Source: Mesorhizobium sp. M4B.F.Ca.ET.203.01.1.1 (GTDB lineage Bacteria > Pseudomonadota > Alphaproteobacteria > Rhizobiales > Rhizobiaceae). Taken from it: 64,000 nt of DNA. The notes beneath the pieces are model-generated. The model saw only the letters and a list, made by a program, of their open reading frames with translations. It ran no database searches and was not told where the DNA came from. The first letter of the stretch is position 1, and each line of letters opens with the position of its first letter. This document shows positions 15,288 to 23,806 of the stretch, one piece after another. The stretch lies in NCBI RefSeq assembly GCF_004791025.1, contig NZ_SRUO01000003.1:372001-436000 (forward strand). The letters run 5' to 3'. The translations under genes were made by a program, and so were the position numbers.

Positions 15288-16307
15288 ATGAAGAAAATTG
15301 GCTTTCTGTCGTTCGGGCATTGGTCGCCGTCGCCGCAGTCGGGGACGCGCTCGGCGGCCGATGCGCTGCTGCAGTCGATCGACCTTGCGGTCGCCGCCGA
15401 GGAGCTGGGCGCCGATGGCGCCTATTTCCGCGTCCACCATTTTGCCCGCCAGCTCGCCTCGCCCTTCCCGCTGCTGGCCGCTGCCGGCGCCAAAACCAGC
15501 CGTATCGAGCTCGGCACTGCGGTCATCGACATGCGCTACGAGAACCCGCTCTACATGGTCGAGGACGCGGGTGCCGCCGATCTGATCGCCGGCGGCCGGC
15601 TGCAGCTCGGCATCAGCCGCGGCTCGCCGGAGCAGGTGATCGATGGCTGGCGCTATTTCGGCTACGTGCCCGAGGAGGGCAAGAGCGACGCCGACATGGC
15701 CCGCCGCCACGCCGAGGTCTTCCTCGAGGTGCTGCGCGGCCACGGCTTCGCCCAGCCCAATCCGCGGCCGATGTTCCCCAACCCGCCCGGCCTGCTGCGC
15801 CTGGAACCTTTGTCCGAGGGCCTGCGCGACAGGATCTGGTGGGGTGCGGCCACCAACGCTACGGCGGAATGGGCGGCCAAGCTTGGCATGAACCTGCAGA
15901 GCTCGACGCTGAAGTTCGACGAGGGCGGCCAGCCGCTGCATATCCAGCAGGCCGAGCAGATCCGTGCCTTCCGCAAGGCATGGGCCGAGGCCGGCCATAG
16001 CCGCGAGCCGCGCGTCTCGGTCAGCCGCAGCATCTTCGCGCTGGTCAACGACATGGACCGCGCCTATTTCGGCAACAGCGAGGGCGAGGATCATTTCGGC
16101 TATATCGAGCCCGAAAAGCGCGCCGTCTTCGGCCGCACCTATGCCGCCGAGCCGGACGTGCTCATCGAACAACTAAAGGCGGACGAGGCGATCGCCGAGG
16201 CCGACACGCTGCTTCTCACCGTGCCCAACCAGCTCGGCGTCGCCTACAATGCGCATGTGATCGAGGCGATCCTCAAATTCGTCGCGCCAGCCCTCGGCTG
16301 GCGCTGA
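15288..16307 (+). CDS. LLM-class flavin-dependent oxidoreductase
   Basis: A 339-residue luciferase-like monooxygenase that uses reduced flavin (FMNH2 or F420-like) to oxidise a small substrate. The family pattern is clear: MKKIGFLSFGHW at the first strand, DLAVAAEELGADGAYFRVHH, then IELGTAVIDMRYENPLYMVED and GRLQLGISRGSPEQ. The last of these is the usual flavin phosphate site. The start MKKIG is supported by the family N-terminus; upstream in-frame codons give no recognisable sequence. It is monocistronic and convergent with the CBS-domain gene. Substrate unknown. Confidence 0.9.
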   Translation: MKKIGFLSFGHWSPSPQSGTRSAADALLQSIDLAVAAEELGADGAYFRVHHFARQLASPFPLLAAAGAKTSRIELGTAVIDMRYENPLYMVEDAGAADLIAGGRLQLGISRGSPEQVIDGWRYFGYVPEEGKSDADMARRHAEVFLEVLRGHGFAQPNPRPMFPNPPGLLRLEPLSEGLRDRIWWGAATNATAEWAAKLGMNLQSSTLKFDEGGQPLHIQQAEQIRAFRKAWAEAGHSREPRVSVSRSIFALVNDMDRAYFGNSEGEDHFGYIEPEKRAVFGRTYAAEPDVLIEQLKADEAIAEADTLLLTVPNQLGVAYNAHVIEAILKFVAPALGWR

Positions 16308-16336
16308 GGGCTCGCTGGACGCGCTGGCGTGATCCG

Positions 16337-16774
16337 TCAGTGCGCGGTCTGTGAATGCTCGCCGCCTGGCTGCGAAATGCCGCCAAGCGCCTCGCCGGCC
16401 CATGCCGCGTTGCTGTTGGTGGCGAGGTCGCCGAGCGAAATGATGCCGACCAGCCGGTGCTCGCGGCTGAGGACCGGCATCCGCCGCAGCTTCAGGTCAC
16501 CCATGTTGCGCAGGATGTCGTCCACTTCCTGGTCGTCGAAGCAATATTTCACCTCCGCGCTCATCACCTCACTGATCTTCGTATCCGGGCCTTTGCCTTC
16601 CGCGACGCCGCGTACGGCAATGTCGCGATCGGTGATCATCCCGACCAGCCGGTCGTTCTCGCCGACGGGCAACACACCGGCGTCGAGATCGGCCATGGCC
16701 CGAGCCGCGTCCCGCAAGGTCTGGTCGGGACTGGCGACCCGAACGGCCTGCGTCATGCAATCCCTGATTTTCAT
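16337..16774 (-). CDS. CBS-domain protein
   Basis: A 145-residue protein made of two CBS domains (about residues 5-60, MTQAVRVASPDQTLRDAA to GMITDRDIAVRG, and 70-125, MSAEVKYCFDDQEV to GIISLGDLA). Such pairs bind adenine nucleotides and act as sensors. No catalytic domain is attached, so the partner is unknown. The start has a GAGGAGAG ribosome site. Stand-alone CBS pairs of this size are common in rhizobia and often belong to stress regulons. Confidence 0.92.
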   Translation of the reverse strand: MKIRDCMTQAVRVASPDQTLRDAARAMADLDAGVLPVGENDRLVGMITDRDIAVRGVAEGKGPDTKISEVMSAEVKYCFDDQEVDDILRNMGDLKLRRMPVLSREHRLVGIISLGDLATNSNAAWAGEALGGISQPGGEHSQTAH

Positions 16775-16973
16775 GGTTCTCTCCTCACGTTGCAGCGCCC
16801 CTCGCCGATGGGGTGATCTGGAAAAATGAACGCCTGTCCGAAACGTTCCATCGCGGCTTGATGACGCCGCCGGGTGGCGGCCCCGCTCTGGTGCCGTGCT
16901 CATTCGGGAACCATCGGTCCGCGGATTGGTTGTGTCGCAAGGACACCACCCCAAAAGAACGGAAGGAAAGACG

Positions 16974-17369
16974 ATGCGGATGTTGACGGCGATCGTCGCG
17001 CTCTCTGCGCTCGCCCTGTCCCAGCCGGCCTCGGCGCAACTTGCCGACCCGCAGCTTCCCCAGAACCTGCCCCCGGCCCAGCAGCCGCTGCCGGATCAGC
17101 CGGCGCCCGACCAGAACCTCTCCGGACAGGATTTCACCAACATCGCCCTCGTCGCGGTGGAGGACCTGCCGGCGGAACTCAAGCAGCAGGCGGAAGCCGT
17201 GATCACCGAGACCAGCGCCGACGAGCTGCTGGAGCTGCAGCGTTCCGTCGATGCCTCGCCGCAGGCATTGTCCGTGTTGCAGGCCAACGGGCTCAACTCC
17301 TCGCAAGTCGTCGCGGCCAACATCGACGGCGACGGCACGCTGACGCTGATCATCCAGACAACGACGTGA
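16974..17369 (+). CDS. small exported protein, unknown function
   Basis: A 131-residue protein with a Sec signal peptide (MRMLTAIVALSALALSQPASA, cleavage after ASA) and a proline-, glutamine- and aspartate-rich segment (residues 22-48, repeats of LP and QP). A small folded C-terminal domain then follows (LKQQAEAVITETSADELLE to ANIDGDGTLTLIIQT). Good AAGGAAAG ribosome site. No family recognised; a soluble periplasmic role is likely. Confidence 0.75.
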   Translation: MRMLTAIVALSALALSQPASAQLADPQLPQNLPPAQQPLPDQPAPDQNLSGQDFTNIALVAVEDLPAELKQQAEAVITETSADELLELQRSVDASPQALSVLQANGLNSSQVVAANIDGDGTLTLIIQTTT

Positions 17370-17470
17370 CCGGCGCGCCGGGCGACGGACCCGATCGTCA
17401 CTCGCTTGGCTGCAAGGGCGCCCGGCCGCGCAGGACCCTTTCGGTCTGAACCTCGCTCCATCCACGATGA

Positions 17471-17505
17471 AAGCGGTCCGGTTCGAGGTCGAACCGGAGC
17501 CGCTT
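17471..17505. terminator. strong hairpin between convergent genes
   Basis: AAGCGG (17471) and CCGCTT pair on the outside, and CCGGTTCGA/TCGAACCGG (9 bp) on the inside, making one long stem with a two-base gap at the tip. It lies between genes that converge from both sides and could end both transcripts. There is no T-run, so a rho-independent mechanism is not certain. Confidence 0.55.
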
Positions 17506-17529
17506 CAAGTCGGCGGCCTCACCACCCTG

Positions 17530-17964
17530 TCAGTGGATGAACAAGGCTCTCAGCCAGGCGAAGACGCCCGATCCGGGAGAGATTGCCGCGCGCACGCGGG
17601 AGGCAGTCCATCTGGCCGGCAACGACGCGCCGACATGGCAATGGCAGACGATCTCGTGCAGCTGCCAGTCGCTCAGCTCGAAGAAGCGCCTGGCTTCGCC
17701 GTAAGTGTCATCGGCCAGGCCTTGCGCGCGAAAGATCGGATCCTCGAAGGCGACATCGATCGGAGATCCGGCGCAGCGCATTTTGTCACGCAGGTCGGGC
17801 GCCGTGTACTCGGTGCCCGTGAGCGCCACGAGGCGCCGATCGAGATTTTGTTCCAGTAGTTTCGCCCAGCGTTCGAGGCGTTGGGCTCGGGTTGCGAAGA
17901 GAGACGTTGCTTCGGCATGAACGTCGGCAACGGCATTGAGTTGGTCCACGGTTTGGTGTTTCAC
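17530..17964 (-). CDS. conserved hypothetical protein
   Basis: A 144-residue soluble protein, predicted mainly helical, beginning with a GTG codon (VKHQTVDQLNAVADVHAE). GTG is chosen because AGGAGG lies 6 bases upstream, while the longer frame has no such site. Features include a helical segment LERWAKLLEQNLDRRL, a conserved-looking TGTEYTAPDLRDKMRC and ELSDWQLHEIVCHCHVG with two cysteines. No family name known to me. It sits among small stress-type genes. Confidence 0.7.
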   Translation of the reverse strand: MKHQTVDQLNAVADVHAEATSLFATRAQRLERWAKLLEQNLDRRLVALTGTEYTAPDLRDKMRCAGSPIDVAFEDPIFRAQGLADDTYGEARRFFELSDWQLHEIVCHCHVGASLPARWTASRVRAAISPGSGVFAWLRALFIH

Positions 17965-18208
17965 GGCCGCCTCCTGTTTCAGCAGATGACCCAACCCCTG
18001 AAGTGGAATTATGGCGCCGCCGATGGTCGGCAAGACCCGGAACGGGCCGCGTCGTGAATCATTTTCGGGGGCGGCGTGACCGCATGCCGCGGCCGGCGCG
18101 CAGAGGTCAGTCGGAACCATGCGCGGGGCGCAGCCGTTCTGCCCGCATCACCCGAACGTCGAGCCTGAACGAACGCGCCTGAGACACCGAGCGCAGGGAC
18201 AACACACG

Positions 18209-18382
18209 ATGGCAATTCTTCCCAATCCCGATCCCACGCCCACTCCGATGCCAACGCCGCCGCCGCTTCCCGAACCGGAGCCGATGCGTGAGCCGGAACC
18301 GGAGCGGCTTCCGGACGAAGACCCGGTTCCCAACCCGGACGAAAACGACGCGCCGCCCAAGCACACCATCGGTTGCTCGTGA
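18209..18382 (+). CDS. proline/glutamate-rich small protein
   Basis: A 57-residue protein made largely of PxP, PEPEP and acidic repeats (PNPDPTPTPMPTPPPLPEPE), ending KHTIGCS. It is disordered and has no signal peptide. AGGGA lies 12 bases before the ATG. The composition is real low complexity, so expression is less certain than for neighbours. The frame is clean and ends just before the next promoter region. Confidence 0.5.
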   Translation: MAILPNPDPTPTPMPTPPPLPEPEPMREPEPERLPDEDPVPNPDENDAPPKHTIGCS

Positions 18383-18530
18383 CAGCGGCGTAGTCGCGGA
18401 TCATCGAGGACAGGGTAGGCAATGGCGGCAGGCTGTCGCCAGTGACACTGGTCGGACCACCATTTCGCTGGCGCCGGCCGGCCTTTGGCGTATCATTGTC
18501 CGTGTGAGGGTTCATGGCAGGAGGAGGCCA

Positions 18531-18761
18531 ATGACCATCGTGCCAAAAGTGGCAGCCATCGACCCGACGGCAGAAGAACTTGTTTCCTCTGCGCTTTCGA
18601 GATTCCGCGCCGGCGATACCGTATCGACCCGGGCGGCGATCGACGCCATCCGTCGCATCGGTCCGGCTTGCGACGACAGCGACGACCATCTGGTCGAGCT
18701 GATCGTGATGGCGGCAATTGGTAAGACCATGGGCGTGGTTTTCGACCACCGGACACATTAA
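18531..18761 (+). CDS. small hypothetical protein
   Basis: A 76-residue helical protein (MTIVPKVAAIDPTAEELV to IGKTMGVVFDHRTH) with a strong GGAGGAGGCCA ribosome site. Two helical stretches (ALSRFRAGDTVSTRAAIDAI and DDHLVELIVMAAIGKTM) resemble a compact helical bundle. No family recognised. It is in the same direction as the DUF3606 gene 110 bases downstream. Confidence 0.7.
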   Translation: MTIVPKVAAIDPTAEELVSSALSRFRAGDTVSTRAAIDAIRRIGPACDDSDDHLVELIVMAAIGKTMGVVFDHRTH

Positions 18762-18871
18762 GGCCCGAGCCTGCTTGCTCCTTGCGCATCCGTGCGCTCG
18801 CGTTGAATCCCAGGGTCCGGGAACCCCACCCGACCCTCTTCGTTATCTCGTGTTGAACGAGGAACGCAGTC

Positions 18872-19060
18872 ATGGCCGACGACAAGACGAAGACCGACAA
18901 CCGCGACCGTTCGCAAGTGGCCGGCGACGAGGACTACGAGGTCAGGCATTTCGCCGAGGAAGCCGGCATCACGCCGGAACAGGCCCGCACGCTCATCAAG
19001 CGGCACGGCACTGACCGCAAGGTGCTGCACGAAATCGCCGAGAGCATCAAAGGGCAGTAG
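18872..19060 (+). CDS. DUF3606 domain protein
   Basis: A 62-residue protein of the DUF3606 family. After a hydrophilic N-terminus (MADDKTKTDNRDRSQVAG), the domain reads YEVRHFAEEAGITPEQARTL, IKRHG, and ends HEIAESIKGQ. The family is widespread in rhizobia and often stress-induced; its function is unknown. The length is the normal one. Confidence 0.88.
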   Translation: MADDKTKTDNRDRSQVAGDEDYEVRHFAEEAGITPEQARTLIKRHGTDRKVLHEIAESIKGQ

Positions 19061-19081
19061 GCCGAAGGCTTCAGCTGAAGC

Positions 19082-19567
19082 CTAGCTTCCCAGCGGATGC
19101 GGCATGTAGCCGACAAAACCCGTTATCTTCCAGCGGCCGCCCGCCTTCGAGCAGAAATAGAGCGTCTGCCATTTCAGCCTGTCGACGCTGCCGTCCGCCT
19201 TGGTGACCGAACCGTTGAACTTCTTGTGCAGCACCGCGCGATCGCCGTCGACGTCGATGTCGCGCATGTTGGTGACGCGGAACAGCGCCTCGCGCAGCGG
19301 CTCGGCGAATGCCGTCGCCGCGGTCTCCTTCGCCTGGCGCAGCCATTCGTCGCGATAGGCGACAAGCGTCGGAAACTGCAGCCGCCAGGCGTCCGCGTCG
19401 TTGAGGAAATGCGCATGCATGCCGAAGAAACTTTCGGCGACGAAATCGTCCTCGACCATCGACCAGTCCTGCGAGAGAAAGGCATCGATATCGCGCCGCA
19501 CCAGCATTTCCCACAGCGCGTGGCGATCGGCGTCGCCGGCCGGAAACGGGTTCTTGTCGAAGGTCAT
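19082..19567 (-). CDS. SnoaL/NTF2-like protein
   Basis: A 161-residue cytoplasmic protein with the NTF2-like fold pattern: N-terminal helices (LWEMLVRRDIDAFLSQDW), an aspartate-rich turn (MVEDDFVAESFFGMHAHF), then alternating strands, ending KAGGRWKITGFVGYMPHP. Such folds serve as small enzymes or ligand carriers; no catalytic assignment is possible. The ATG has GGAGAG about 7 bases upstream. It is divergent from the ridA gene. Confidence 0.8.
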   Translation of the reverse strand: MTFDKNPFPAGDADRHALWEMLVRRDIDAFLSQDWSMVEDDFVAESFFGMHAHFLNDADAWRLQFPTLVAYRDEWLRQAKETAATAFAEPLREALFRVTNMRDIDVDGDRAVLHKKFNGSVTKADGSVDRLKWQTLYFCSKAGGRWKITGFVGYMPHPLGS

Positions 19568-19757
19568 TTTTCTCTCTCCTGGGTCGCGGCCGGCATGGCG
19601 GCGCAAGATGCTGGCCTGCCTGTAAGAAAGCAACATCCATCGCTAAGAATGTTGCTTTCCAACAGCGGGCACTAGGAGGATCGCGTCGATAGGGGTAGAG
19701 GGTCGGCAGCGGCGGGACCAGCAACCGTCCTGCCATGTCTGAACAGGAGGCTATTCC

Positions 19758-20123
19758 TTGCCCAAGCAGTGTTTCGGAACGTCCCATGTGCCGCTTTCGC
19801 CAGCCGTCCGCGCCGGCGATTTCGTCTATGTCTCGGGCCAGGTGCCGGTCGGCAGCGACGGCATGGTGGTCAAGGGTGGCATCGTCGAGCAGACCGAGCA
19901 GGTGCTTCAGAACATCAAGGCGGCCCTGGCGCTTGCCGGCTGCACCATGGACGATGTCGTCAAGACGACCGTGTGGCTGGAGGACGCGCGCGACTTCGGC
20001 ACCTTCAACACCGTCTATGCCAGGCATTTCCCCAAGGATCCGCCGGCCCGCACCACGGTCGAGTCGCGACTGATGATCGACATCAAGATCGAGGTCGAGG
20101 CGGTCGCCTACCGACCGCTCTGA
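19758..20123 (+). CDS. RidA family deaminase
   Basis: A 121-residue RidA/YjgF protein that hydrolyses reactive imines and enamines from amino-acid metabolism. Family motifs: AVRAGDFVYVSGQVPVGSDG, a central IKAALALAGCTMDDVVKTTV, and PPARTTVESRLM with the substrate-binding Arg. The start is a TTG with AGGAGG at 7 bases, so the weak codon is probably real. The amidohydrolase gene follows after 22 bases, suggesting one transcript in which RidA assists clearance of a reactive product. Confidence 0.93.
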   Translation: MPKQCFGTSHVPLSPAVRAGDFVYVSGQVPVGSDGMVVKGGIVEQTEQVLQNIKAALALAGCTMDDVVKTTVWLEDARDFGTFNTVYARHFPKDPPARTTVESRLMIDIKIEVEAVAYRPL

Positions 20124-20145
20124 TAGACAAGCAAGAGGCCAGCCG

Positions 20146-21369
20146 ATGCAATTCGATCTCCTGATTAAGGGCGGCCGTGTCATCGATCCCGCTTCCGGGC
20201 TCGATGCGCCGCGCGACCTTGCCATCGCCGATGGCCATGTCGCCGCGATCGAGGCCGCCATCGATGCCGAGCACGCAACGCAGGTCATCGATGCGCGGGA
20301 TTGCCTCGTCACGCCGGGACTGATCGACCTGCACAGCCACGTCTATTGGGGCGGCACCTCGCTCGGTGTCGACGCCGACCGGCTGGCGGCGAAGAGCGGC
20401 ACCACCACCTTCATCGACGCCGGCAGCGCCGGCGCCGGCAATTTCCTCGGCTTCCGCCGTCACGTCATCGAGCGCTCGAGGGTCCGCATCCTCGCCTACG
20501 TCAACATCTCCTTCGCCGGCATCTTCGGCTTCGCGCAGACGGTCTCCGTCGGCGAGTGCAGCGATCTGCGGCTCTGCGAGCCACGCGAGACGGTGGCCGC
20601 GGTGCGCGAGCACGCCGATGTCGTCGTCGGCGTCAAGGTCCGCTCCGGCAAGCATGCCGGAGGCACCAGCGGCATCGCTCCGGTCGACCTGGCGCTGGAA
20701 GCGGCCGATCAGGCCGGCCTGCCGTTGATGGCGCATATTGACGAGCCGCCGCCCGGCCGCTCCGAAGTGCTGCCGCGGCTGCGCCGGGGCGACATCCTCA
20801 CCCACTGCTTCCGCCCATTTCCCAACGCGCCGGTGTTCGCCTCGGGCGCGGTGCGCCCGGACATGCGGCTGGCGCGCGAGCGCGGCGTCATCTTCGACAT
20901 CGGCCACGGAATGGGCTCCTTCGACTTCGAAGTCGCGAAGGCGATGCTCGGCGAGGGACTTGCGCCTGACGTCATCTCGAGCGACGTGCATCTCTACTGC
21001 GTCGACGGCCCCGCCTTCGACATCGTCGTCTGCATGTCGAAGCTGATGGCGCTCGGCATGCCGCTGGTCGAGGTTCTGCGCGCAGCGACGCAGCGGCCGG
21101 CCGAGGCGATCGCCAGGCCGGAGCTTGGCACGCTCAAGGTCGGCGGCATCGGCGACGTCGCGGTTCTGCGACAGCAAGCGGGCCGCTTCACCTTCGTCGA
21201 CGCGGTCGGCGCCGCGCTGGTCGCCGATCAGCGGCTGGTCTCAGAAGGCATCGTCATCGGCGGCACATGGTGGCCGAACGACGCCGGCGACCAAAATGAG
21301 ACCGAACGCTTCGAGCCGCATGCGGGTCACACGCATGTGGAAGTAGCGGCCAGGCATTTTGGAAAGTGA
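20146..21369 (+). CDS. amidohydrolase/deacetylase family metallohydrolase
   Basis: A 407-residue cyclic-amidase-type metal hydrolase (dihydroorotase-like superfamily). Metal ligands are visible: HSH in LIDLHSHVYWGG, a likely carboxylated Lys in VVGVKVRSGKH, His in LMAHIDEPPP, His in ILTHCFRP, and the catalytic Asp in ISSDVHLYC. The C-terminal strands (LGTLKVGGIGDVAVLR) complete the small beta domain. The family hydrolyses N-acyl or cyclic amide compounds. It pairs with ridA immediately upstream. Substrate unknown. Confidence 0.9.
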   Translation: MQFDLLIKGGRVIDPASGLDAPRDLAIADGHVAAIEAAIDAEHATQVIDARDCLVTPGLIDLHSHVYWGGTSLGVDADRLAAKSGTTTFIDAGSAGAGNFLGFRRHVIERSRVRILAYVNISFAGIFGFAQTVSVGECSDLRLCEPRETVAAVREHADVVVGVKVRSGKHAGGTSGIAPVDLALEAADQAGLPLMAHIDEPPPGRSEVLPRLRRGDILTHCFRPFPNAPVFASGAVRPDMRLARERGVIFDIGHGMGSFDFEVAKAMLGEGLAPDVISSDVHLYCVDGPAFDIVVCMSKLMALGMPLVEVLRAATQRPAEAIARPELGTLKVGGIGDVAVLRQQAGRFTFVDAVGAALVADQRLVSEGIVIGGTWWPNDAGDQNETERFEPHAGHTHVEVAARHFGK

Positions 21370-21439
21370 TTGGCCAATCTCCCCCCCACGTGAGGGGAGA
21401 TGCCCGGGTTGCGGTGGCGGCACGTTTGGCGAATGGCTT

Positions 21440-21583
21440 CCCCCACTCCGTCGCTGCTTCGCAGCGCCACCTCTCCCCCCTCCGGAGGGAGAGGAAGGGC
21501 GCGCCAGGGTTGGCGAATTCGCGCCTTTCCCCTCCCCCGTCGATCGGGGGAGAGGTGGCGAGCGAAGATCGACGGAGTGGGGG
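21440..21583. repeat. large imperfect inverted repeat, rhizobial intergenic element
   Basis: The sequence CCCCCACTCCGTCG to GCCACCTCTCCCC (21440-21478) is mirrored by GGGGAGAGGTGGCG to CGACGGAGTGGGGG (21547-21583). The two arms of about 37 bases are nearly complementary and enclose G/C-rich sequence with its own small palindromes. Elements of this look are dispersed between genes in Mesorhizobium and other rhizobia; mobility is not shown here. Confidence 0.7.
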
Positions 21584-21589
21584 TCGACC

Positions 21590-23377
21590 TTACCCGGCGT
21601 TGCTCGGCTCGCCATAAACCGGCGTCGCAATCCCCTCCATCCGCGCCTTGATCTGCATCGCCACGAACTTCGAATAAAACCGCGACAGCGCGAGATTGCC
21701 GCCGTGGAACCATAGCGCCTCCTGCGCCGTCGGCTTCCACATGTTGCGCAACTCGCCTTGCCACGGTCCGGGGTCGCCCTTGACACCGGAGCCCAGGCCC
21801 CAGCACGGACCGACCTTGTCGGCGACCTCGCGCGAAACGATCTGCGCCACCGTCTCGTTCATCGATTGGAAGCCGGTGCTGCAGACGATTGCATCGACGG
21901 CAAGCTCGCTGCCGTCCTCGAACAGAATGCCGCTCGGTGTCAGCGACTTGATGCCGACGCCGCTCTTGACCGCGATCTCGCCGTTCAGGATCAACTCGCA
22001 GGCGCCGACATCGATGTAGAAGCCCGAGCCGGTGCGATAGGCCTTCATCAGCAGGCCGGTCTCGTCCTCGCCGAAGTCGATGGCGAAGCCCGAGGCTTGA
22101 AGGCGGTCGTAAAAGTCCGCGTCGCGTTTCCGGATGACGTCGTACAGCGCCCGCTGGCCCTTGGGCACCAGCGCGAACGGCGTCGAGGCGACGATCATGT
22201 CGGCCTTGTCGGTGGTGATGCCGCGCGCCAGTGCCTTCTCGGAAAAAATCTCGAAGCCGACCTCCATCAGCGTGTCGGACTTCACCACCGTGGTCGGCGA
22301 GCGCTGGACCATGGTCACCTTGGCGCCGCTCTCCCAGAGGTCGACGCTGACATCATGGCCCGAGCTTGCGGCGCCGATGACCGCGACCCGCTTGCCGCGG
22401 AACTTCTCGCCGCTGGCATACTGGCTGGAATGCAGGACCTCGCCCTTGAAGGCCTCGGCGCCCGGCAGGTCGATCCGCCGCGGCGGCCCGTAGGCGCCGG
22501 TGGCGAAGACGATGTGCTTGGGCTTCAGCGTGATGCGCTGGCCGACGCGGTCGACGACGACCGTCCAGACCTGTTCGGCCTCGTCATAGGCGGCGCTGAC
22601 GCATTTGGTGGCGACCCAGTAGTTGAGCTCCATCACCCGGGCATACATTTCCAGCCAGTCGCCCATCTTGTCCTTGGGCGTGAACACCGGCCAGTTCTCC
22701 GGGAACGGAATGTAGGGCAGATGGTCGTACCAGACCGGATCGTGCAGCACGAGCGAGCGATAGCGGTTGCGCCAGGAATCGCCGGCGCGCGCATTCCTCT
22801 CGATGATGAGCGCGGGAACGCCGAGCTGCCTCAGCCTGGCGCCCAGCATGATGCCGCCCTGGCCGCCGCCGATGACAAGGCAATAGGGCTGCTCCCTGAC
22901 ACCGAGGTCGCGTGCCTCGCGTGCCCGCGCCTCCGCCCAGGTCTCGCGATCGGGATCGGCCTTGTGGCGGATGCCGAGCGGCCGCGCCGGACCCCTTTGC
23001 TCCTCGAACCCCTTGAGTTCGCTCATCGCCGTGAACAGGCTCCGGCAGCGACCATCCTTGAGGCGCAGGATGCCCTCGCCCCTGGCAACGACCGTCTCGA
23101 AGCTGAACCAGGCCTCGATGATGCCATCGTCGACGCTCGCGTCGCCGGTGAGGCTCCATCGCGACGGCCGTGCCGTCGCGAGCGTCGCCTCCAGCATGTC
23201 GCGGATCGCCGCCCGGCCCTCCATGGTCTTGATGTTCCATGTGAAGGTGAGCAGGTCGCGCCAGTAGCAGTCCTCGACGAACAGATTGGCCACCGCCTCG
23301 ATGTCGCCGGCTTCGAGCGTGCGGGCGAAGGAACCGAGCCAGGTGGCCGCCTGCTGCGATGGTGCGATGTCGAGCAT
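21590..23377 (-). CDS. FAD-dependent monooxygenase-like oxidoreductase with N-terminal SnoaL-like domain
   Basis: A 595-residue two-part protein. Residues 1-130 form an NTF2/SnoaL-like domain (ARTLEAGDIEAVANLFVEDC, WRDLLTFTWNIKTMEG). The rest is a flavoprotein monooxygenase: FAD site VIGGGQGGIMLGARL (from 168), a WYDHLPYIPFPENWPVF region as in Baeyer-Villiger and YUCCA-type enzymes, and an NAD(P) site VAVIGAASSGHDVS. VCSTGFQS is near the end. The fusion is seen in other putative indole-pyruvate or cyclic-ketone monooxygenases, so the substrate is open. MLDIAP has GAGGAAGGA upstream. It is monocistronic, opposite to the kdp operon. Confidence 0.88.
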   Translation of the reverse strand: MLDIAPSQQAATWLGSFARTLEAGDIEAVANLFVEDCYWRDLLTFTWNIKTMEGRAAIRDMLEATLATARPSRWSLTGDASVDDGIIEAWFSFETVVARGEGILRLKDGRCRSLFTAMSELKGFEEQRGPARPLGIRHKADPDRETWAEARAREARDLGVREQPYCLVIGGGQGGIMLGARLRQLGVPALIIERNARAGDSWRNRYRSLVLHDPVWYDHLPYIPFPENWPVFTPKDKMGDWLEMYARVMELNYWVATKCVSAAYDEAEQVWTVVVDRVGQRITLKPKHIVFATGAYGPPRRIDLPGAEAFKGEVLHSSQYASGEKFRGKRVAVIGAASSGHDVSVDLWESGAKVTMVQRSPTTVVKSDTLMEVGFEIFSEKALARGITTDKADMIVASTPFALVPKGQRALYDVIRKRDADFYDRLQASGFAIDFGEDETGLLMKAYRTGSGFYIDVGACELILNGEIAVKSGVGIKSLTPSGILFEDGSELAVDAIVCSTGFQSMNETVAQIVSREVADKVGPCWGLGSGVKGDPGPWQGELRNMWKPTAQEALWFHGGNLALSRFYSKFVAMQIKARMEGIATPVYGEPSNAG

Positions 23378-23519
23378 TTCTTGTCCTTCCTCGGAATATC
23401 GACCGCGCGCCGCCAAGCCTGGGGCCACGCAGAATGTGCCTCGAGACTATTGATAATCCGGCGGGGCCAGCCTGCAAGTGCCCCGCGGGACAGTGAGAGG
23501 CAGTGCCGCCTGTCGGTCC

Positions 23520-23585
23520 GAAATCTTTATGGGATTCCTATTTCTTTCCTGTCCGCCCCGTCTCGAACCTTTATGGCCTTCCGAT
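23520..23585 (+). promoter_or_regulatory. putative KdpE operator region: direct repeats upstream of kdp
   Basis: The 333-base gap before the kdp genes contains GAAATCTTTATGGGATTCC (from 23520) and GAACCTTTATGGCCTTCC (from 23565). The shared core CTTTATGG plus TTCC is spaced by 44 bp, about four helical turns. OmpR-type regulators such as KdpE bind pairs of direct repeats on one DNA face, so this is the best candidate operator. The remaining sequence shows no gene. Confidence 0.45.
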
Positions 23586-23710
23586 CCATATTCCCGGGGG
23601 CAAGCACCCCGTAGCGGCTTCCGCATTGCAGTCGCGGCGGTGTCTTGTGCCGCTCTGACCCTGCCGACCGCGGGCAGGCCGAAGCCAACCGGAAATAAGG
23701 ACCACGCGCG

Positions 23711-23791
23711 ATGGACGTCATCGTTATCGGGATAGGCGTTTTGTTCTTCGCCCTATCCTTCGCCTACATCAAAGCCTGCGACATTCTCTGA
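23711..23791 (+). CDS. 26-residue membrane peptide leading the kdp operon
   Basis: A tiny reading frame MDVIVIGIGVLFFALSFAYI plus KACDIL, with AAGGA 9 bases before the ATG, ending 15 bases before kdpF. It is one membrane span followed by a short KACD tail. I recall similar tiny frames with a C-terminal cysteine-aspartate before kdpF in alphaproteobacteria. A role in KdpFABC assembly or regulation is possible but unproven. Confidence 0.65.
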   Translation: MDVIVIGIGVLFFALSFAYIKACDIL

Positions 23792-23806
23792 GCGAAAGGT
23801 CCGAAA

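Noticed and set aside
21758-23614. Long plus-strand frame of over 600 codons opposite the FAD oxidoreductase
   Set aside because: Antisense shadow in high-GC sequence: arginine, aspartate and histidine-rich with no motifs, while the minus strand has a complete flavoprotein.
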